The notes below the pieces were generated by a model. It did no database searches. It saw only the letters and a list, made by a program, of their open reading frames with translations, and was not told the DNA's origin. The position numbers and the translations under genes are program-made. Shown here piece after piece: positions 32,601 to 44,169 of a DNA stretch of 64,000 nt (positions within the stretch are counted from its first letter, which is position 1; every line of letters begins with the position of its first letter). The stretch is from Alnus glutinosa (lineage: Eukaryota; Streptophyta; Magnoliopsida; Fagales; Betulaceae): contig NC_084887.1 of the NCBI RefSeq assembly GCF_958979055.1, forward strand, positions 37,054,620 through 37,118,619. The letters run 5' to 3'.

Positions 32601-33780
32601 TTACTCCAGCCAAGTTTCTCCAAGAATACATTGAGGATGAGCAGCGACGTTACAATCTTTACAGTAATAGAACCAATTTTCGTTCATTACTTCTTCGCAA
32701 ATTTCACAATAATAATCTTCAGAGTTGTCTTCGGCGGCAGTGTAAGTGAGATGTCGGAGATGTCTATGCCTAGCTACGAGTGGAAGAGTAGCGCATTTAA
32801 TACACAAGCGGAACCCACAAGTGTTGCAATCAAATGTCATAGCGTCACCAGGACGTTGACCGCAAGCATTGCACTCTGGTTGTTTAAATTTACCAAGGAA
32901 GAGGCGGTGCTGGTGACCTTTATGTTTAAAGACTTCTGGAATTAAAATACATTGAGCATCAAATATTGCATCATTACACAAATCCTTGAGGCATCTGTAG
33001 CTGAAGCCACTCCGAGTTCTGTCGCAAGCCCAACATTCGAACGATCGCACAATATTGGAATCTACATTATAATGTAGGGTGAGCGGGTGTTGGTGATATT
33101 TAAGTCGCCTAACCTCTCGGGGTAGTTTAGCACATCTTATATGGAGGGAGAAGCTACAGGACTCCTCACAACCTTAAAATGGGAGCAACGTTATAAATTG
33201 CATACACCCTTCACAACGCTTGACATCCTGGAGCTCTTCATTTTTAAGGATTAATTTATGTTGAAGATGACTAGGATGCTGCTGGATCTCCTGAGGGCCA
33301 GTTTTTTCATCCTCTTTTAGATCGCTGCCCTCGACCAAATGAGTAGCATAGTCAACGGAAACAGTACCGGTTTCACTCACGTCCTTCCTAAGCCAATAAG
33401 CACACCGTAAATGGGCAATGTAGTCACACTTGTGATCATCACAACAGTAAGTTGCATACTTGGTATCCACCTCTTCGTAACAGACTTCGCACTTGTGCTC
33501 TTTGCCTTGACTAAGAGAGAAGGTGCAAGTGAGGGAGTGATCGTGTCCTCTAATTTTGATGGTGCCTAGAAATTTAGCACATTTTGAGTGAATCAGAAGT
33601 AGACAGTTGGTACAATGACAGGCGAAGTCACTGAGTTTCACACCACACGCTTTGCAAGTGAACTCCATCGGATTTCGGGTGGGGAAGAATGCGCGTGTGT
33701 TACAATTGTCAGCACTAATATTATTGCGCCAACGAGAAGCACATTTGATGTCGAGGATATATTCATCATATTTTGTACAA
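32601..33780 (-). pseudogene. DC1 (Cys/His-rich C1) domain protein, truncated pseudogene
   Basis: DC1 proteins carry repeated zinc-binding CxxC...HxxC modules and are linked to stress and hormone signalling in plants. This minus-strand reading frame encodes several DC1 modules, for example CKACGVKLSDFACHC, CEVCYEEVDTKYATYCC, CWACDRTRSGFSYRC, CNACGQRPGDAMTFDCNTC and CEICEEVMNENWFYYC. About 393 codons stay in one frame except for one in-frame TAA at 33174-33176, where the family normally has tyrosine in PFYxC. The coding similarity ends abruptly near 33780, where TAR-derived sequence begins, so the N-terminal part is missing. Both a lost 5' end and a nonsense codon indicate a pseudogene. An ATG-started product from 33050 would be a 149-residue remnant. 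Confidence 0.85.
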
Positions 33781-33802
33781 GATGGCGTGGAGAGAGTTAT
33801 CA
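33781..33802 (+). other. 22-nt TAR-derived filler at rearrangement junction
   Basis: The 22 bases starting 'gatggcgtggagagagtta' are identical to 34322-34343 in the TAR exon fragment. They sit exactly between the broken DC1 gene and the inverted-repeat arm. This looks like templated filler left by break repair. Confidence 0.6.
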
Positions 33803-34359
33803 AGAAAAACAAAAGAACAAAAAAAAAAAGGCGGAAGAAGAAACGAAAAGAAGAAGTGGAAACGAAGAAAATGAAAAAGTAAGAGAATAGAGGAACGTGT
33901 ACATAAAGAAAAGAAGGTTTAGAGGCAAAGGAAACAAGAAAGGAATAATTATGTTAATTATAAATTAACCATGTCAATCACAGTTTTGGAAGCATACCAA
34001 ATATTTTGTATTTTCTATCAAATCATCCTTTGTGTTGAAACCATGCACTTTCAATACTCTGTTTCTTTCAATACTCTGTTTTCCTACTCTGTTTCTTATA
34101 ATACTATGGCTAAAATCACGGGTGTTTTCCCAATGAGGCACTTCTTCGTGCTCTCTCTGGCATTGAATGTCAGTTTTATCTTGAGGACTATGTACGAGAG
34201 GGAACAGGGCCTTATTTGCTTCCGTTCTGAAACTCAGAAAGGCCAAACTACCCAGAGGACGCGTTTGTCCTCGTCTTCTTCTTCCTCTTCCACGGCCGCT
34301 GCTACTCGGACTGAGGCTCAAGATGGCGTGGAGAGAGTTATCAATCTCGACCAATATGA
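33801..34359 (+). pseudogene. TAR-like first exon and promoter, left arm of inverted duplication
   Basis: Tryptophan aminotransferase-related proteins make indole-3-pyruvate in auxin synthesis. A start codon at 34106 opens MAKITGVFPMRHFFVLSLAL, a hydrophobic N-terminal segment followed by a serine run and VERVINLD, the beginning of the conserved VINLDHGDPT motif of TAA/TAR and alliinases. The reading departs from the family right after VINLD and stops at 34396; the catalytic domain is absent. The arm also contains about 300 bp of upstream sequence. It is mirrored at 34786-35266. Confidence 0.65.
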
Positions 34360-34785
34360 TTTCAGAAATATCACTGACATCACCTCAGATTTCTGACATT
34401 TCAAGGACCCCCTTGGATTTGAGATGCGATCATTGCTTACCTACTACTTCCCCCATCCCAAAAGCTGGCCAATTTGGTAGACAATTATGCCCCTGGCCTA
34501 AAATTTGACTGGCAAAGGATAAAATTCGAGGACCCCAACAAGAAAAAAAAATACAAAAGAAGAGAACTTGACAAGGTAAATAGCCTTGGAATCTGCCAGG
34601 TTGGTAAATGATAATACCAAGAACCACAACGGAGGAGGTCAGTATTATGATATGAACTCAAGAAACACAAAAACAGATCATATTAACTAGCTCCTGTTTT
34701 TTTTTTTTCCCCTTCTGAGCAACAGAGAGCATCACATGGAGGGGGGAAGATATATTAAACTGAAAACAAAAACACTCTTGAACTT
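34360..34785. other. spacer between TAR-like inverted arms
   Basis: About 425 bp of unique sequence separates the arms, with no recognisable gene. If transcribed, it would form the loop of a large hairpin. Confidence 0.6.
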
Positions 34786-35266
34786 ACTGGTCGAGATTGA
34801 TAACTCTCTCCTCTGGGTAGTTTGGCCTTTCTGAGTTTCAGAACGGAAGCAAATAAGGCCCTGTTCCCTCTCGTACATAGTCCTCAAGATAAAACTGACA
34901 TTCAATGACAGAGAGAGCACGAAGAAGTGCCTCATTGAGAAAACACCCGTGATTTTAGCCATAGTATTATAAGAAACAGAGTAGGAAAACAGAGTATTGA
35001 AAGAAAGAGTATTGAAAGTGCATGGTTTCAACACAAAGGATGATTTGACAGAAAATGCAAAACATTTGGTATGCTTCCAAAACTGCGATTGACATGGTTA
35101 ATTTATAATGAACATAATTATTCATTTCTTGTTTCATTTGTCTCTAAACCTTCTTCTCTTTATATACACGTTCCTCTATTCTCTTGCTTTGTCATTTTCT
35201 TCGTTTCCACTTCTTTTCGATTCTTCTTCAGCCTCTTTTTTTTTGTTCTTTTGTTTTTCTTGAATA
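34786..35266 (-). pseudogene. TAR-like first exon and promoter, right arm of inverted duplication
   Basis: This is the inverse of 33801-34359. The start codon is at 34962 and opens MAKITGVFSMRHFFVLSLSL. About 80 bp present in the left arm (34262-34340), covering the serine run, are missing here. The match otherwise extends over the whole arm with few differences. It encodes no aminotransferase domain. Confidence 0.65.
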
Positions 35267-36660
35267 GTTTTTTTATTCTTTTACTTTATCTTTTTCTTTA
35301 TTCCTACACCTTTGTTTCTTACAAGTTTAGATATTCATTACATGACTCACCAAAGTTAGCATCCAATATTATTGAAGTTAATCATCCATGACTATTAGGC
35401 CTAACTATCACTAAGATGGTTTACAAAGGATGAAATTTCTACTTTTGTAGACAAAACAAACATTTGCTATGCCCCCAAAACTATGAAGGAAGTGAGTTAT
35501 AATGAACTTAATTGTTAGTATTTTTTTTTTCTTTTCTCCAAAACTTCAGCTTTGTTAGTTAAAATTTTTGTTGTGTTTTTTATTCTCTTTTAAATACAAA
35601 AACATTAACAAACAATCAAAACACAAAAGTTTACTATTTAAAACACGAAACCAATTTTTACATTTATATCACATCAAAACACTCTTTTAAACTAAAAACA
35701 AAAAATACCACCCAAAAGACATTAACACATAGAGCTATCATTTTTTTTTTTTGTACATCCTCCTTTATTCTCTTGCTTTGTCCTTTTCTTCGTCTCTACA
35801 TATTCTCTTTCTTTCTTCTTCCTACAATTTTTTTCTCAAAAAATAAAATAAAATTACACAGCTCATTTATTCTCTTGCTTTGTCTTTTTATTTATCTTCA
35901 CACTTTCTTTTCTTGGGAGCTTAAATGTCTATTGCAAGCCTCACCAAGTTAGCACCAATATTGAAGTTTATTATCCTTGAGTACTTGGCCTAACCATAAT
36001 GGTTTATAAGGGATGAAAACTCAATTTCGTGGAAAAAAAAAAAAAAAAAAACCAAAAAACAAAATTGTTACGCTCCCAAAACTAAGACAGAAATTGGTTA
36101 TAATGAACATAATATTGTTATAGAGGGCAAAATGAAGTAAGAGCAAGGTCAAGATAGGCATTGTATGAGGAGTGCATGAAGAGATAAGAATTACAAAATA
36201 ATATTATAAGAGGACAACAACAGCTCAACGTTTGAATAAAGCTTTAACTATTTAGCCATTCTTCTTTGTTATTGGTATCATTCATTTATTATTATCTTTA
36301 GCTAGCTATCACTCATCAACCTATGAAGATGAGTTGGGAAACTATTGTAAAACCTGATTTATTTAAAGACATGGAGTTTATCTATACATGCTCCGATTAT
36401 TCTCTTGCTTAATCATTTTTTTTATTTTTTTATCTCTATACCTTATTTTCTTTGGCACCCGTAATATTTCTTTTTATTAATTGTTTTGATCATCTCTATT
36501 GAATAAACTTCACATCATTTTAGTATCTATCTCTTGATAAAAGATTTGGTACCTTTACCATTTATCTTTCTTGCGAGTATAGATATCTATTGCAAGCCTC
36601 ACAAAATTTAGCATCCCAAATTGAATTTTACCTTCCTCGAGTACTAGGCCTATACAAGTA
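35040..36660. repeat. degenerate long repeats downstream of TAR arm
   Basis: Several blocks recur in order with heavy divergence. 'ttctcttgctttgtc' occurs near 35178, 35768, 35870 and, altered, 36400. A block containing 'caccaaagttagca' or 'caccaagttagca' and 'taggcctaac' or 'ttggcctaac' occurs near 35345, 35940 and 36595. 'ccaaaactatga' or 'ccaaaactaag' followed by 'gttataatgaac' occurs near 35475 and 36075, and as 'ccaaaactgcg' near 35078. Units are about 500-600 bp long. The first overlaps the TAR promoter arm, so promoter-proximal sequence seems to have been multiplied. Confidence 0.6.
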
Positions 36661-38399
36661 CCCGCCACCAAACCGACCAGTTAACTCCTGATGGAGGTCA
36701 AATCGACAATCAAAACCTCCATTTTAATTCTGACTAAATATCATAATTCTAACAAACCTCATTGTTTTACTTCAAAACGAAACTAGCAACCACCCAGTGA
36801 CAACTGGACTTCCAACCCGTCCTTTGAGTCGACGCTGTTTGTGTCAACTCAACTCAACTCGAAAGTTATAAGCTGACTAGTTCAATGGCTAGATAGATTC
36901 ATATAGTCGATGTAACATTGAAAGAAGATTATTGCAAGAGCTACCACTGACATGCATCTTAACCACTCTTTGTTTTCAATAAAGTTGATAAACTGTAAGT
37001 TAAATTAAATACCCCTCTCCTCTAGCCCTCTATATTGCTTAGAGAAAAAACAAAAAACAAAAAAGCTAAATTAAATTATCAACTCAAACCAATGTGACAT
37101 TTCTATTATCCATTTCTTGAGGAATAATGAAGCCTTTAGTTCAGTGCACAAAATAAAACCAACAAAAAAATATATTTTTTGTGGAAAGTTTGATCTCATA
37201 TTTGGTTTCCCCTTCTTGTTTCCCATGATGTTTAATCTATTTGGAAATTGGAGTGAACCCGTTTTGATTACTATATGCACCTGCCTATAAACAGTTTCCA
37301 GAAGCAAATGTTGTTGATAATTCAGGAACAATTCAACCAGCAGCCCAAACGCTTGAATCGTTTGCTGGTTTTATAATAGTCATGACTCAATCCAGCAGGC
37401 ATAAAAAACAACATTTAGATATTTAAAGCATATTCTATCATCATTTGACTGGACATATGCATCAGATTCACAATGCTTTCTGACCCTTGAAACCCGATCT
37501 AAGTTTCAAGAAAAAACAATTGGCAAGTAAATCTATGAATGAATGAACTGATCGAAGGGAAAGAAAAAAAGTGAGAAATTTGATAGAATCCAATAAGAAT
37601 TTTAACACAATTCATTCTGCAAAGAAATAAGTCAAATGATTTTAATAATTACAACAATAATAATCCCCATAAGAAAATGATTCAATGATATCCCTACCCC
37701 TCAAGTTTCTCATGTAGAAAACCAACCAGAACATTGGAGCAACGCGCGCACAATGGCAACAATATCGGTTCTATATTTGCCACTTTACATTTTTAAGTAA
37801 TTGTATCTAAGTAATAAACCAAAACAAGAAGAATAGTCTCACAACCAAAACAAGAGTAATAAACCATACTCTCTCTCTCTCTCCTTCGTGTATGTCTTTT
37901 TCCCTCTCCCACTTTCTTCAGTACATGCGTCGGCACATGAAAAGAGGGTAGCATGTACATGTGTATACAGTGCAAGCATAGGAAAAATTTGTGTACGTAC
38001 AGCAGCTCTCAAGAAGATTCTGATTGGTGTAATCAGCAAAAGCATGGAAAGATAGTTGCTTTGGTCTTTCATTATTTGGTGGTTGATGGGTGATGCCTTT
38101 GAGCTATGATGGAATGCGTTCACTTTATGCCTCATGTAGACCACCTTGAGAGAAAATTTTATTCTAGAACTTCACTTCTGAAGCCATCAAGATGGCGGTA
38201 CTTTAGTTGAAGTTCCTGTTTTTGAGATCACTTTGGAGTGGATGCGAGAGGGCTCCAAATTGTATCTCGGCGCGCTTCTTCTTTTGGATTTTGTGGAGGT
38301 TTGTAATTTTAGTATTTAATTTCAGGTCTCTCTTGTATATTAGCTACCTAAAAAAATTTTATGAATCCGATCCCAAAAAGATGGTTCTCTTATTGCTTA
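36661..38399. other. intergenic region
   Basis: No gene, RNA gene or paired terminal repeat was recognised. A short (CT)n run lies at 37870-37882. Confidence 0.5.
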
Positions 38400-39830
38400 A
38401 CATTTTTCTATTGCTTATATGTCTCTCGTAGCGTACTCTCTGCCTCTCTGCCTAGCGACAACGCGTGTGAGCGAGTCAAGCTAGGTCCCTCCTACGTTCC
38501 ATCTTCCAGACACTCAGGTCTGTGTTTCGTGCTTCTAGTGTTTTCTTAGGTCACTCCACTTGGTTAGGCAGGGTAGTTAGCTGGTGGGTTTTGCGACTGG
38601 GTGGCTGTTTTCTCCAGCAAGAATGCGTTCCTACTCTGGGTTGGTTTTTTGAGCTTGGTTGTGCCTCGAAATGGAAAGGAGATTCCTTGTGGAGTCGAAA
38701 TCCTTTGTCCTCTCGGTCTTGGGGGGGGCGTCAGTGTTGCGGGTGGAGGAGAAGAGACAGGGCTTCTTTGGCGCGGTCATCCTGAGCTCCCAATGTTCTG
38801 CGTGGCTTGTTTCGACGATGGAAATGCTCTTGGGCTTTCCTGGAGAACAAGAGTTTATCAAGTCATATAGGGAAGGACCGAAGATCTTGATTGCTAGAAG
38901 AGGTGGCAACAAAGATGGCCGGTTCTTAGAGGCGATAGTGTTTGGGCTGGGCGGTCGGAGAGGGTTCATTCTGATCCCTGAGGGTCGCGGAAGTTGGGCT
39001 GGCGCAAGTTTTCTAGCAAGTTGAGTAAGATTTCTGCCTTTCTCTCCGCTACGGTGGGCTGTGGGAGTGAGTCCTCAATTGTGACGGTAAATTTGGGTGG
39101 GAAGGAGGGGAAACGCTGGGTTTATCTTTTGATAGGTCGAGGCCTTCATATGCGACAGTGGTGAGTTCAGTTCCGGTGCCGGCCTCGAAGGTGACGCCCA
39201 TCGTGGCGGGTCGGCTACCCAGGATGAGGGACAGCAGAACGGCGGGTGACCACTCTGTGAAGGAGATCCCCTCGGTTGTTCTGTTGGATTTGGAAAAACC
39301 TCATTGTCCGATGGGTTAGCAGCTCTGTTCTCCTAGTTATCTTAAAGAATAATGATTCACTGCCACCTAAAGATACAACTTTTCACCACCTTGCCACATT
39401 GGCAAGGTGGTCTTCTACTACTTTTTGAATTTTTTTATTTTTTAAAAATAAATTAAGATGAGGGACCACTTTGCCACATAGGTAAGATGGTGAAAAGTTG
39501 TATATTTAGGTGGTAGTAAATCATGACTCTATCTTAAAAGTTTAAACCGACGAAAAATGGTGAAATTAATATTTTAACATTCTAGGAGACCGGGGTTAAG
39601 ATTGTGGTGGAGCTTATAGTGCCGGTGATTTGTGTATGGGTATGCTGGTTGCCCATCAATATCATAGAGCCAATGATTGAGTTCAGAAGCTGGGTCTGTC
39701 CCCTATGGCTTTGCACAAATGGTCCCTTCTGGTGGACGATGGGGCGAGTGATTTGCTGTGGAAGAAGTCAGCGTCCTCGGCCAGTGAGGTGGTTTTGAAT
39801 GAGCATAGGTGCTGTCGCAGGGAGATGATC
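38400..39830 (+). mobile_element. LINE 5' fragment (ORF1 region) interrupted by a MITE
   Basis: From 38659 to 39024 the plus strand encodes 121 residues closely resembling the start of the LINE ORF1 at 20698. Examples are VESKSFVLSVLGGASVLRVE and FIKSYREGPKILIARRGGN against the intact copy's VESKTFVFSVIEGASVVRVE. Decayed ORF1-like sequence continues to about 39330 and resumes after the MITE, from about 39585 to 39830. ORF2 is absent. LINE copies are normally truncated at the 5' end, so a fragment keeping only the 5' half points to a later deletion or a different subfamily. The upstream limit near 38400 is uncertain. Confidence 0.7.
39347..39529. mobile_element. MITE (Mutator-type) with 9-bp target duplication
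   Basis: Inverted arms of about 65 bp start 'gaataatgattcactgccac' and, inverted from the right, 'gagtcatgatttactaccac'. The 9-mer 'tatcttaaa' flanks it at 39338-39346 and 39530-39538. The element is nested in the LINE fragment, so it is the younger of the two. Confidence 0.8.
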
Positions 39831-40269
39831 ATGACACAACAATAAGCATGTTATGGATTCCAAGCATGATGCTGATGATAACTTGTTTTACTTCCCAGTT
39901 CAAAAAAGCATCAATAAACAAGAGGCTGCTTGACAACTTAACATTAGCACAATGAGCAAAAGTAATGCAAGTCTCAGACTAGTTTTGGCATTTATGTTAT
40001 CTTAAGCATAATAATGGAACAAAAAGAAAGTAGCACAGTAGAGATCATAAGACTAAATCAGCAGCCCATTTGCAAATACTGCGATCACTTTTGTTTCTTC
40101 AATTTTTGATCAGCAACTGAGGCAAATGCCATGATTTAAAAACACAGTGAATGAGCTTAGTTTCTGGTTTCTATCTGGTAGTAGCTAGAGATTGAACTTC
40201 TCAAGACTTTCAATTTTTATTCTTGTGATACTCCAATAGTACTAATTCCCGACATTTTCACTCTGATGC

Positions 40270-42030
40270 CTAACGCCTTTGACATGCTTGGGTAATTGGA
40301 ATTGGTGGGTCTGACAGGGAACCATTAAGTATATGATTAGCAAACCATTGACTAGCTGCCTCAGAGTAGTGTACGCCATCCCAGCTAATATACTGTGAAG
40401 GATTTCCACAAGAAGCACCATAGATTTCAATCCCATTTATGCTTTGTTTTGTCCCACACCAGACATGGCTGTAGTTCACATGATACCCACAGCAGACCTT
40501 TTGCGGATCGGCAAATCCTGTAAAAGAAGTAACTTCTGTAAAATAATCGTCCCAGAGTCATGGTTTCAGCAGTAGCCGTGACATTGACCCTTTTCTTTGA
40601 ATGATTGTTACAATTGCCTAAGGTAGAAACCCAGATGCTAGCTTTTACTGTAACTACTAGTGATTTTCTTTGTCTTCCAGGCTTTAACTGCATTTTCTTT
40701 TTCCTTTTCAGATCGAATACTAAATTTGGTAGTAGCAAAATATTACATATCTTAAAAGTAGCATAAAATGTAAGCTTAAAACGATGTCATAGTAAACTTG
40801 AGAGGAATATAGAAGTGATTAAATAATGTGACAATGATTATGATAAATACCTTCATTCTTTGCATTGCTGATTAGTCCATACTTCGCAGCATAGACATCC
40901 ACATAAGTTATTGCGGCATTTGGTAGCTCTGCCCTTAGTTTGATCACTCTGTCCTTGAGCTGCCTGTTGAACTCTACAGCCATGACGTTTTGATTCTTGA
41001 CGCAGCCATGCTCGTCAAGATAGCCAGGCGCTGGATTAAGATTGTAAAACATGTTCACTGGCAAGCATCCAAATGGCCCTGTGTTGTGTATCCAAAATGT
41101 CCTCCCCCCTTGTTTATATATGTGCTGCAAGCAGTCAATCACAGTCACAGCCATTAAAAACATGCTCAATTCAGTCTTCTTTTTTAAGCAATCCTTATAG
41201 AATTGTTACTCACTTGGACTGCTGTGGCTAATTGGTTGACAATGTCTGGCATTGCTGCACGAAGTTGGTCGAAGTTCATCTTTCGAAAACCGACGGAAAG
41301 ATCATTCTGGCCGATATCAAATGTGTAAAGAGCCTTGGAGAAGTCCTCAGGCCTAGGTAGCTTGCTTCTTTCCGAGGGTGTCTTGGCTGGAGATCGATCA
41401 TAAACAAGTAATATTAGTACCAAGAAAGATAGAAATTGAAGCATGTTTAAGGGAATGACCTTGGTTGTAGAGATCACTAGTGCGTGCTTTGAACTGTTCA
41501 AATTGCACAATCTGGATGTCAAGAGAGAATGGACTAATCCCATATTCGAATATGGTCTCGTTTTGCCTTCTTATGGTTGATCCTCCCGTGGCAAAATTTG
41601 CACCATGTCCGTAATTTGTTGCAAGTGAATTCAAGTATGCACTCAAGTATGGTAGCCTTAGATGCTCAGCTGCGCATATAATTACTCAATTTAAGTGCTT
41701 TATCAGAAAAGAAAACTGCCCTGGCCTGAATCTGTATTTTTTATTAAGTAATGATAGAGAGGGAGATGATGTAGAAATGTTTGTACCTATGAAGTCTATG
41801 AGGAGGCGGCCATCTGAGTCCCTTCCAGCTGGTTTATGAAAGAATCCCTCACCATATGGCGCACGAATGGGGTCAAAAGCTGCTGATATGCCGCCAGTGT
41901 CCGAATTTGAGTCCCCAAAGTTGTAGATTGCTGGAAACTCACAAGGCGCTGAGCCTTTCAGCACCTCACCTCCCGCACCCAGAACACATAAAACCAAGAA
42001 CCCACTTACCAATGCTCTCCTAAACTCCAT
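40270..42030 (-). CDS. GDSL esterase/lipase, secreted (copy A)
   Basis: Family members hydrolyse ester bonds of lipids or acylated sugars, usually in the cell wall. The five exons are 41787-42030, 41460-41669, 41214-41386, 40851-41124 and 40270-40517, giving 382 residues. Residues 1-21 form a signal peptide. The four conserved blocks are present: [11 protein letters not shown] with nucleophile S41, ANFATGG with G110, DIGQND with N179, and [11 protein letters not shown] with D347 and H350. The family with the GDSNSDTGG block and this exon pattern is that of At5g14450 and alpha-fucosidase-like GDSL proteins, as recalled. The ATG at 42030 is chosen over 42057, because a TATAAATA box at 42078-42071 would place transcription start close to or after the earlier ATG. 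It forms a tandem pair with copy B, 2.1 kb upstream of its start. Confidence 0.93.
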
Positions 42031-42070
42031 TCTTAGTTCAGTCCAACTGTAGCTCATGCTAGACCACTCT

Positions 42071-42078
42071 TATTTATA
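42071..42078 (-). promoter_or_regulatory. TATA box of GDSL copy A
   Basis: TATAAATA on the minus strand, 41-48 bp before the chosen start codon. The paralogue has the same box at about 45893-45902. Confidence 0.65.
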
Positions 42079-42948
42079 GGGACCAATAACCAGAGGCCTG
42101 GCTTAGTTTAGGACAGGGTTTACTGTTATCCACCTACTTATCTTCTAGATATGGGACAAGCAGATATTCCTGAGCGTCACGTGCCCTCGGATTTTACCAC
42201 TGACTTTACCTCTTTAATTTGTGATCTTTTAGCAGTTAAATTTGATCCGTTCAACAGGGTTGACCAACTTGTCCTTGCCCATCAAATGTTCAAACACTTC
42301 GAATACACTATGAACTACTTTGTTACGTGCAATAAAACATTTATTGCACGGGAGGTAAAACCCACTTATAAATCTATCAGTTATAAAAACTGGGAAGAAC
42401 CTTTAGTTATTATTTTAAGCTACACCCTCCAAAGCATCTACTGCTAGAGTGCCTAAAATGAAGTGAGCAATGGTGATAAACTTTGCATACCCGACATACT
42501 GATTGATGTTAACCTCATGCGGCTTCTGATTAATATTGGAATCAAGATCCGAGATTGGGGAAAAGGGTGACAATGACTGTGGCTAACAGGACAAGCGTAG
42601 GCCAACAGATGTCCACTAAGATCTTCGGGCTATGAAGAAGCACCGTCAAAGAAAGGAGTCTTTTTTCTCACTGGGGCCAAGGAAAGAAAGAGAAGTCGGT
42701 GATGGGTGTCTCTGTCCTTGTGCATGATCGATTACCATAATAGTGGGCGAAGGTTGTCGGTATAGGCAGTGAAGTGGACAAGAAATGATGAAAAAAATCT
42801 TGATTTGCGCAATCGGCGGGTAGAGTTGAACTCGCCTGTTTTCTACTTGGGCCATGCAAGTAACGCACCGTTTTTGTAGTCAAGGCTGAAAGCCCAAGAT
42901 CCAGTGGGTTCCATGTCAACCCTCTCATTGTTGCCATTAATTATAAGG
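42079..42948. other. upstream region of GDSL copy A
   Basis: This should contain the promoter. A 98-codon plus-strand frame at 42151-42447 has no recognisable similarity and is not called. A GC-richer patch at 42560-42920 is unexplained. Confidence 0.45.
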
Positions 42949-43310
42949 ATAATTGCATTATTAGTTTTTGAAGTTTACCATAATTATTTTTCACTCTCTG
43001 TTGTTTAATAAGTTCATGGGAAGTCATTGTGGTAAACAATAATTACTAATCACTTCTTGAACCAATTTTTCATCTATTAGGTTAACAGATTCCGTTAATT
43101 AGTCACGTTACATTCAATAGGAAACCGACACATGTCTATTACAAAAAAAAAAATATAAAATATAATAAAAATATACATAAATAAAATATAAATATTTGTT
43201 TTTTTAAAAAATAATAATAAAAAAATAAAACAAAGGGGTGGTTGCTCATCAACAGCCAACCTCAGAGGTGGCCGGGGGTGGCACGCGGCCACTCCCATTG
43301 GCCGGGTATT
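42949..43310. mobile_element. half of a long-armed foldback MITE
   Basis: The left arm starts 'ggataattgcatta' and runs through 'gttcatgggaagtcattgtgg' and 'gacacatgtctatta' to a GC-rich centre with 'ggtggccgggggtggcacgc'. It parallels the left half of the complete element at 61491-62213. The right arm is missing. Confidence 0.65.
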
Positions 43311-43600
43311 TTTTCATATTATTATTAGATTCAGGTATGAGTATTTTTATAAATTCCATTAAATCTTAACCAATGCCTAATTTCTTAAAAAAAAATCAGT
43401 TTGTTCTTAAAAAAAAAGAGTGGTATTTTAAGAACTTTGACACCCATCTATTAGGATTTAACTGAAAATTCTAGCGGATGAGTGAAATTGAAAAAATTGA
43501 AATATTGATACATTAAATTGACATTTTTTTTTAAAAAAAATTTGTGGATATAATTGTAAAAATAATGAAAGATCAAGTGTAATCAGTGAGATTTTTCCTA

Positions 43601-43632
<32 letters not shown>

Positions 43633-44169
43633 AAAAATAGCTTTAGGCCAGAAATATGAAAGTTTTAAAAAATTTGGGAGCCCGAAGGCCGAAGCATAAC
43701 GTAGGTCCGCCCCTAATCGTATATTGAATTAACCATGTTCATTATTAATGAGAGAAAACAACTAAACAAGATTGGTTATCAAAAAAAAAAAAAAAACAAG
43801 AGACTCCTAAATTCGAGTGGAGTGGAGGGTATCGCTTCTCTCTCCCACTATGTCTCTGTATTTTTGTAATTTTTTTTTTTCCCTTTTTGGTACTGATATT
43901 TGCTTAGCTAGAATTCCCATTTTTCCTTTACATTTTTTCTTTGGTTGGTTGCCAAGAAAGCATAGGAAAACTCCCACAGAACTCATTTTACATTAATCAA
44001 CCTTAAACACCTCTTAACAATTTGAATGAAAATTTTACACTCTTCGAATACAGGCTAACTCTGGTAGGCTTTCTAAGGCCATTTGGCGAAAATGAACTAA
44101 TGTTAAATCAATCTAACTGTTTCTCACGTACGTCAATACAAAACTTGGGTGAATATACATAAATTTTGA
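43311..44169. other. intergenic region between the GDSL genes
   Basis: AT-rich, with poly(A) and poly(T) tracts. It ends in the 3' UTR of GDSL copy B. No gene was recognised. Confidence 0.5.

Noticed and set aside
33971-34396. A 141-codon frame as a complete gene
   Set aside because: Only the part from 34106 resembles a TAR N-terminus; the catalytic domain is missing and the sequence is one arm of an inverted duplication.
42151-42447. 98-codon frame upstream of GDSL copy A
   Set aside because: No recognised similarity, no splice or promoter evidence, and it lies in the divergent promoter region.
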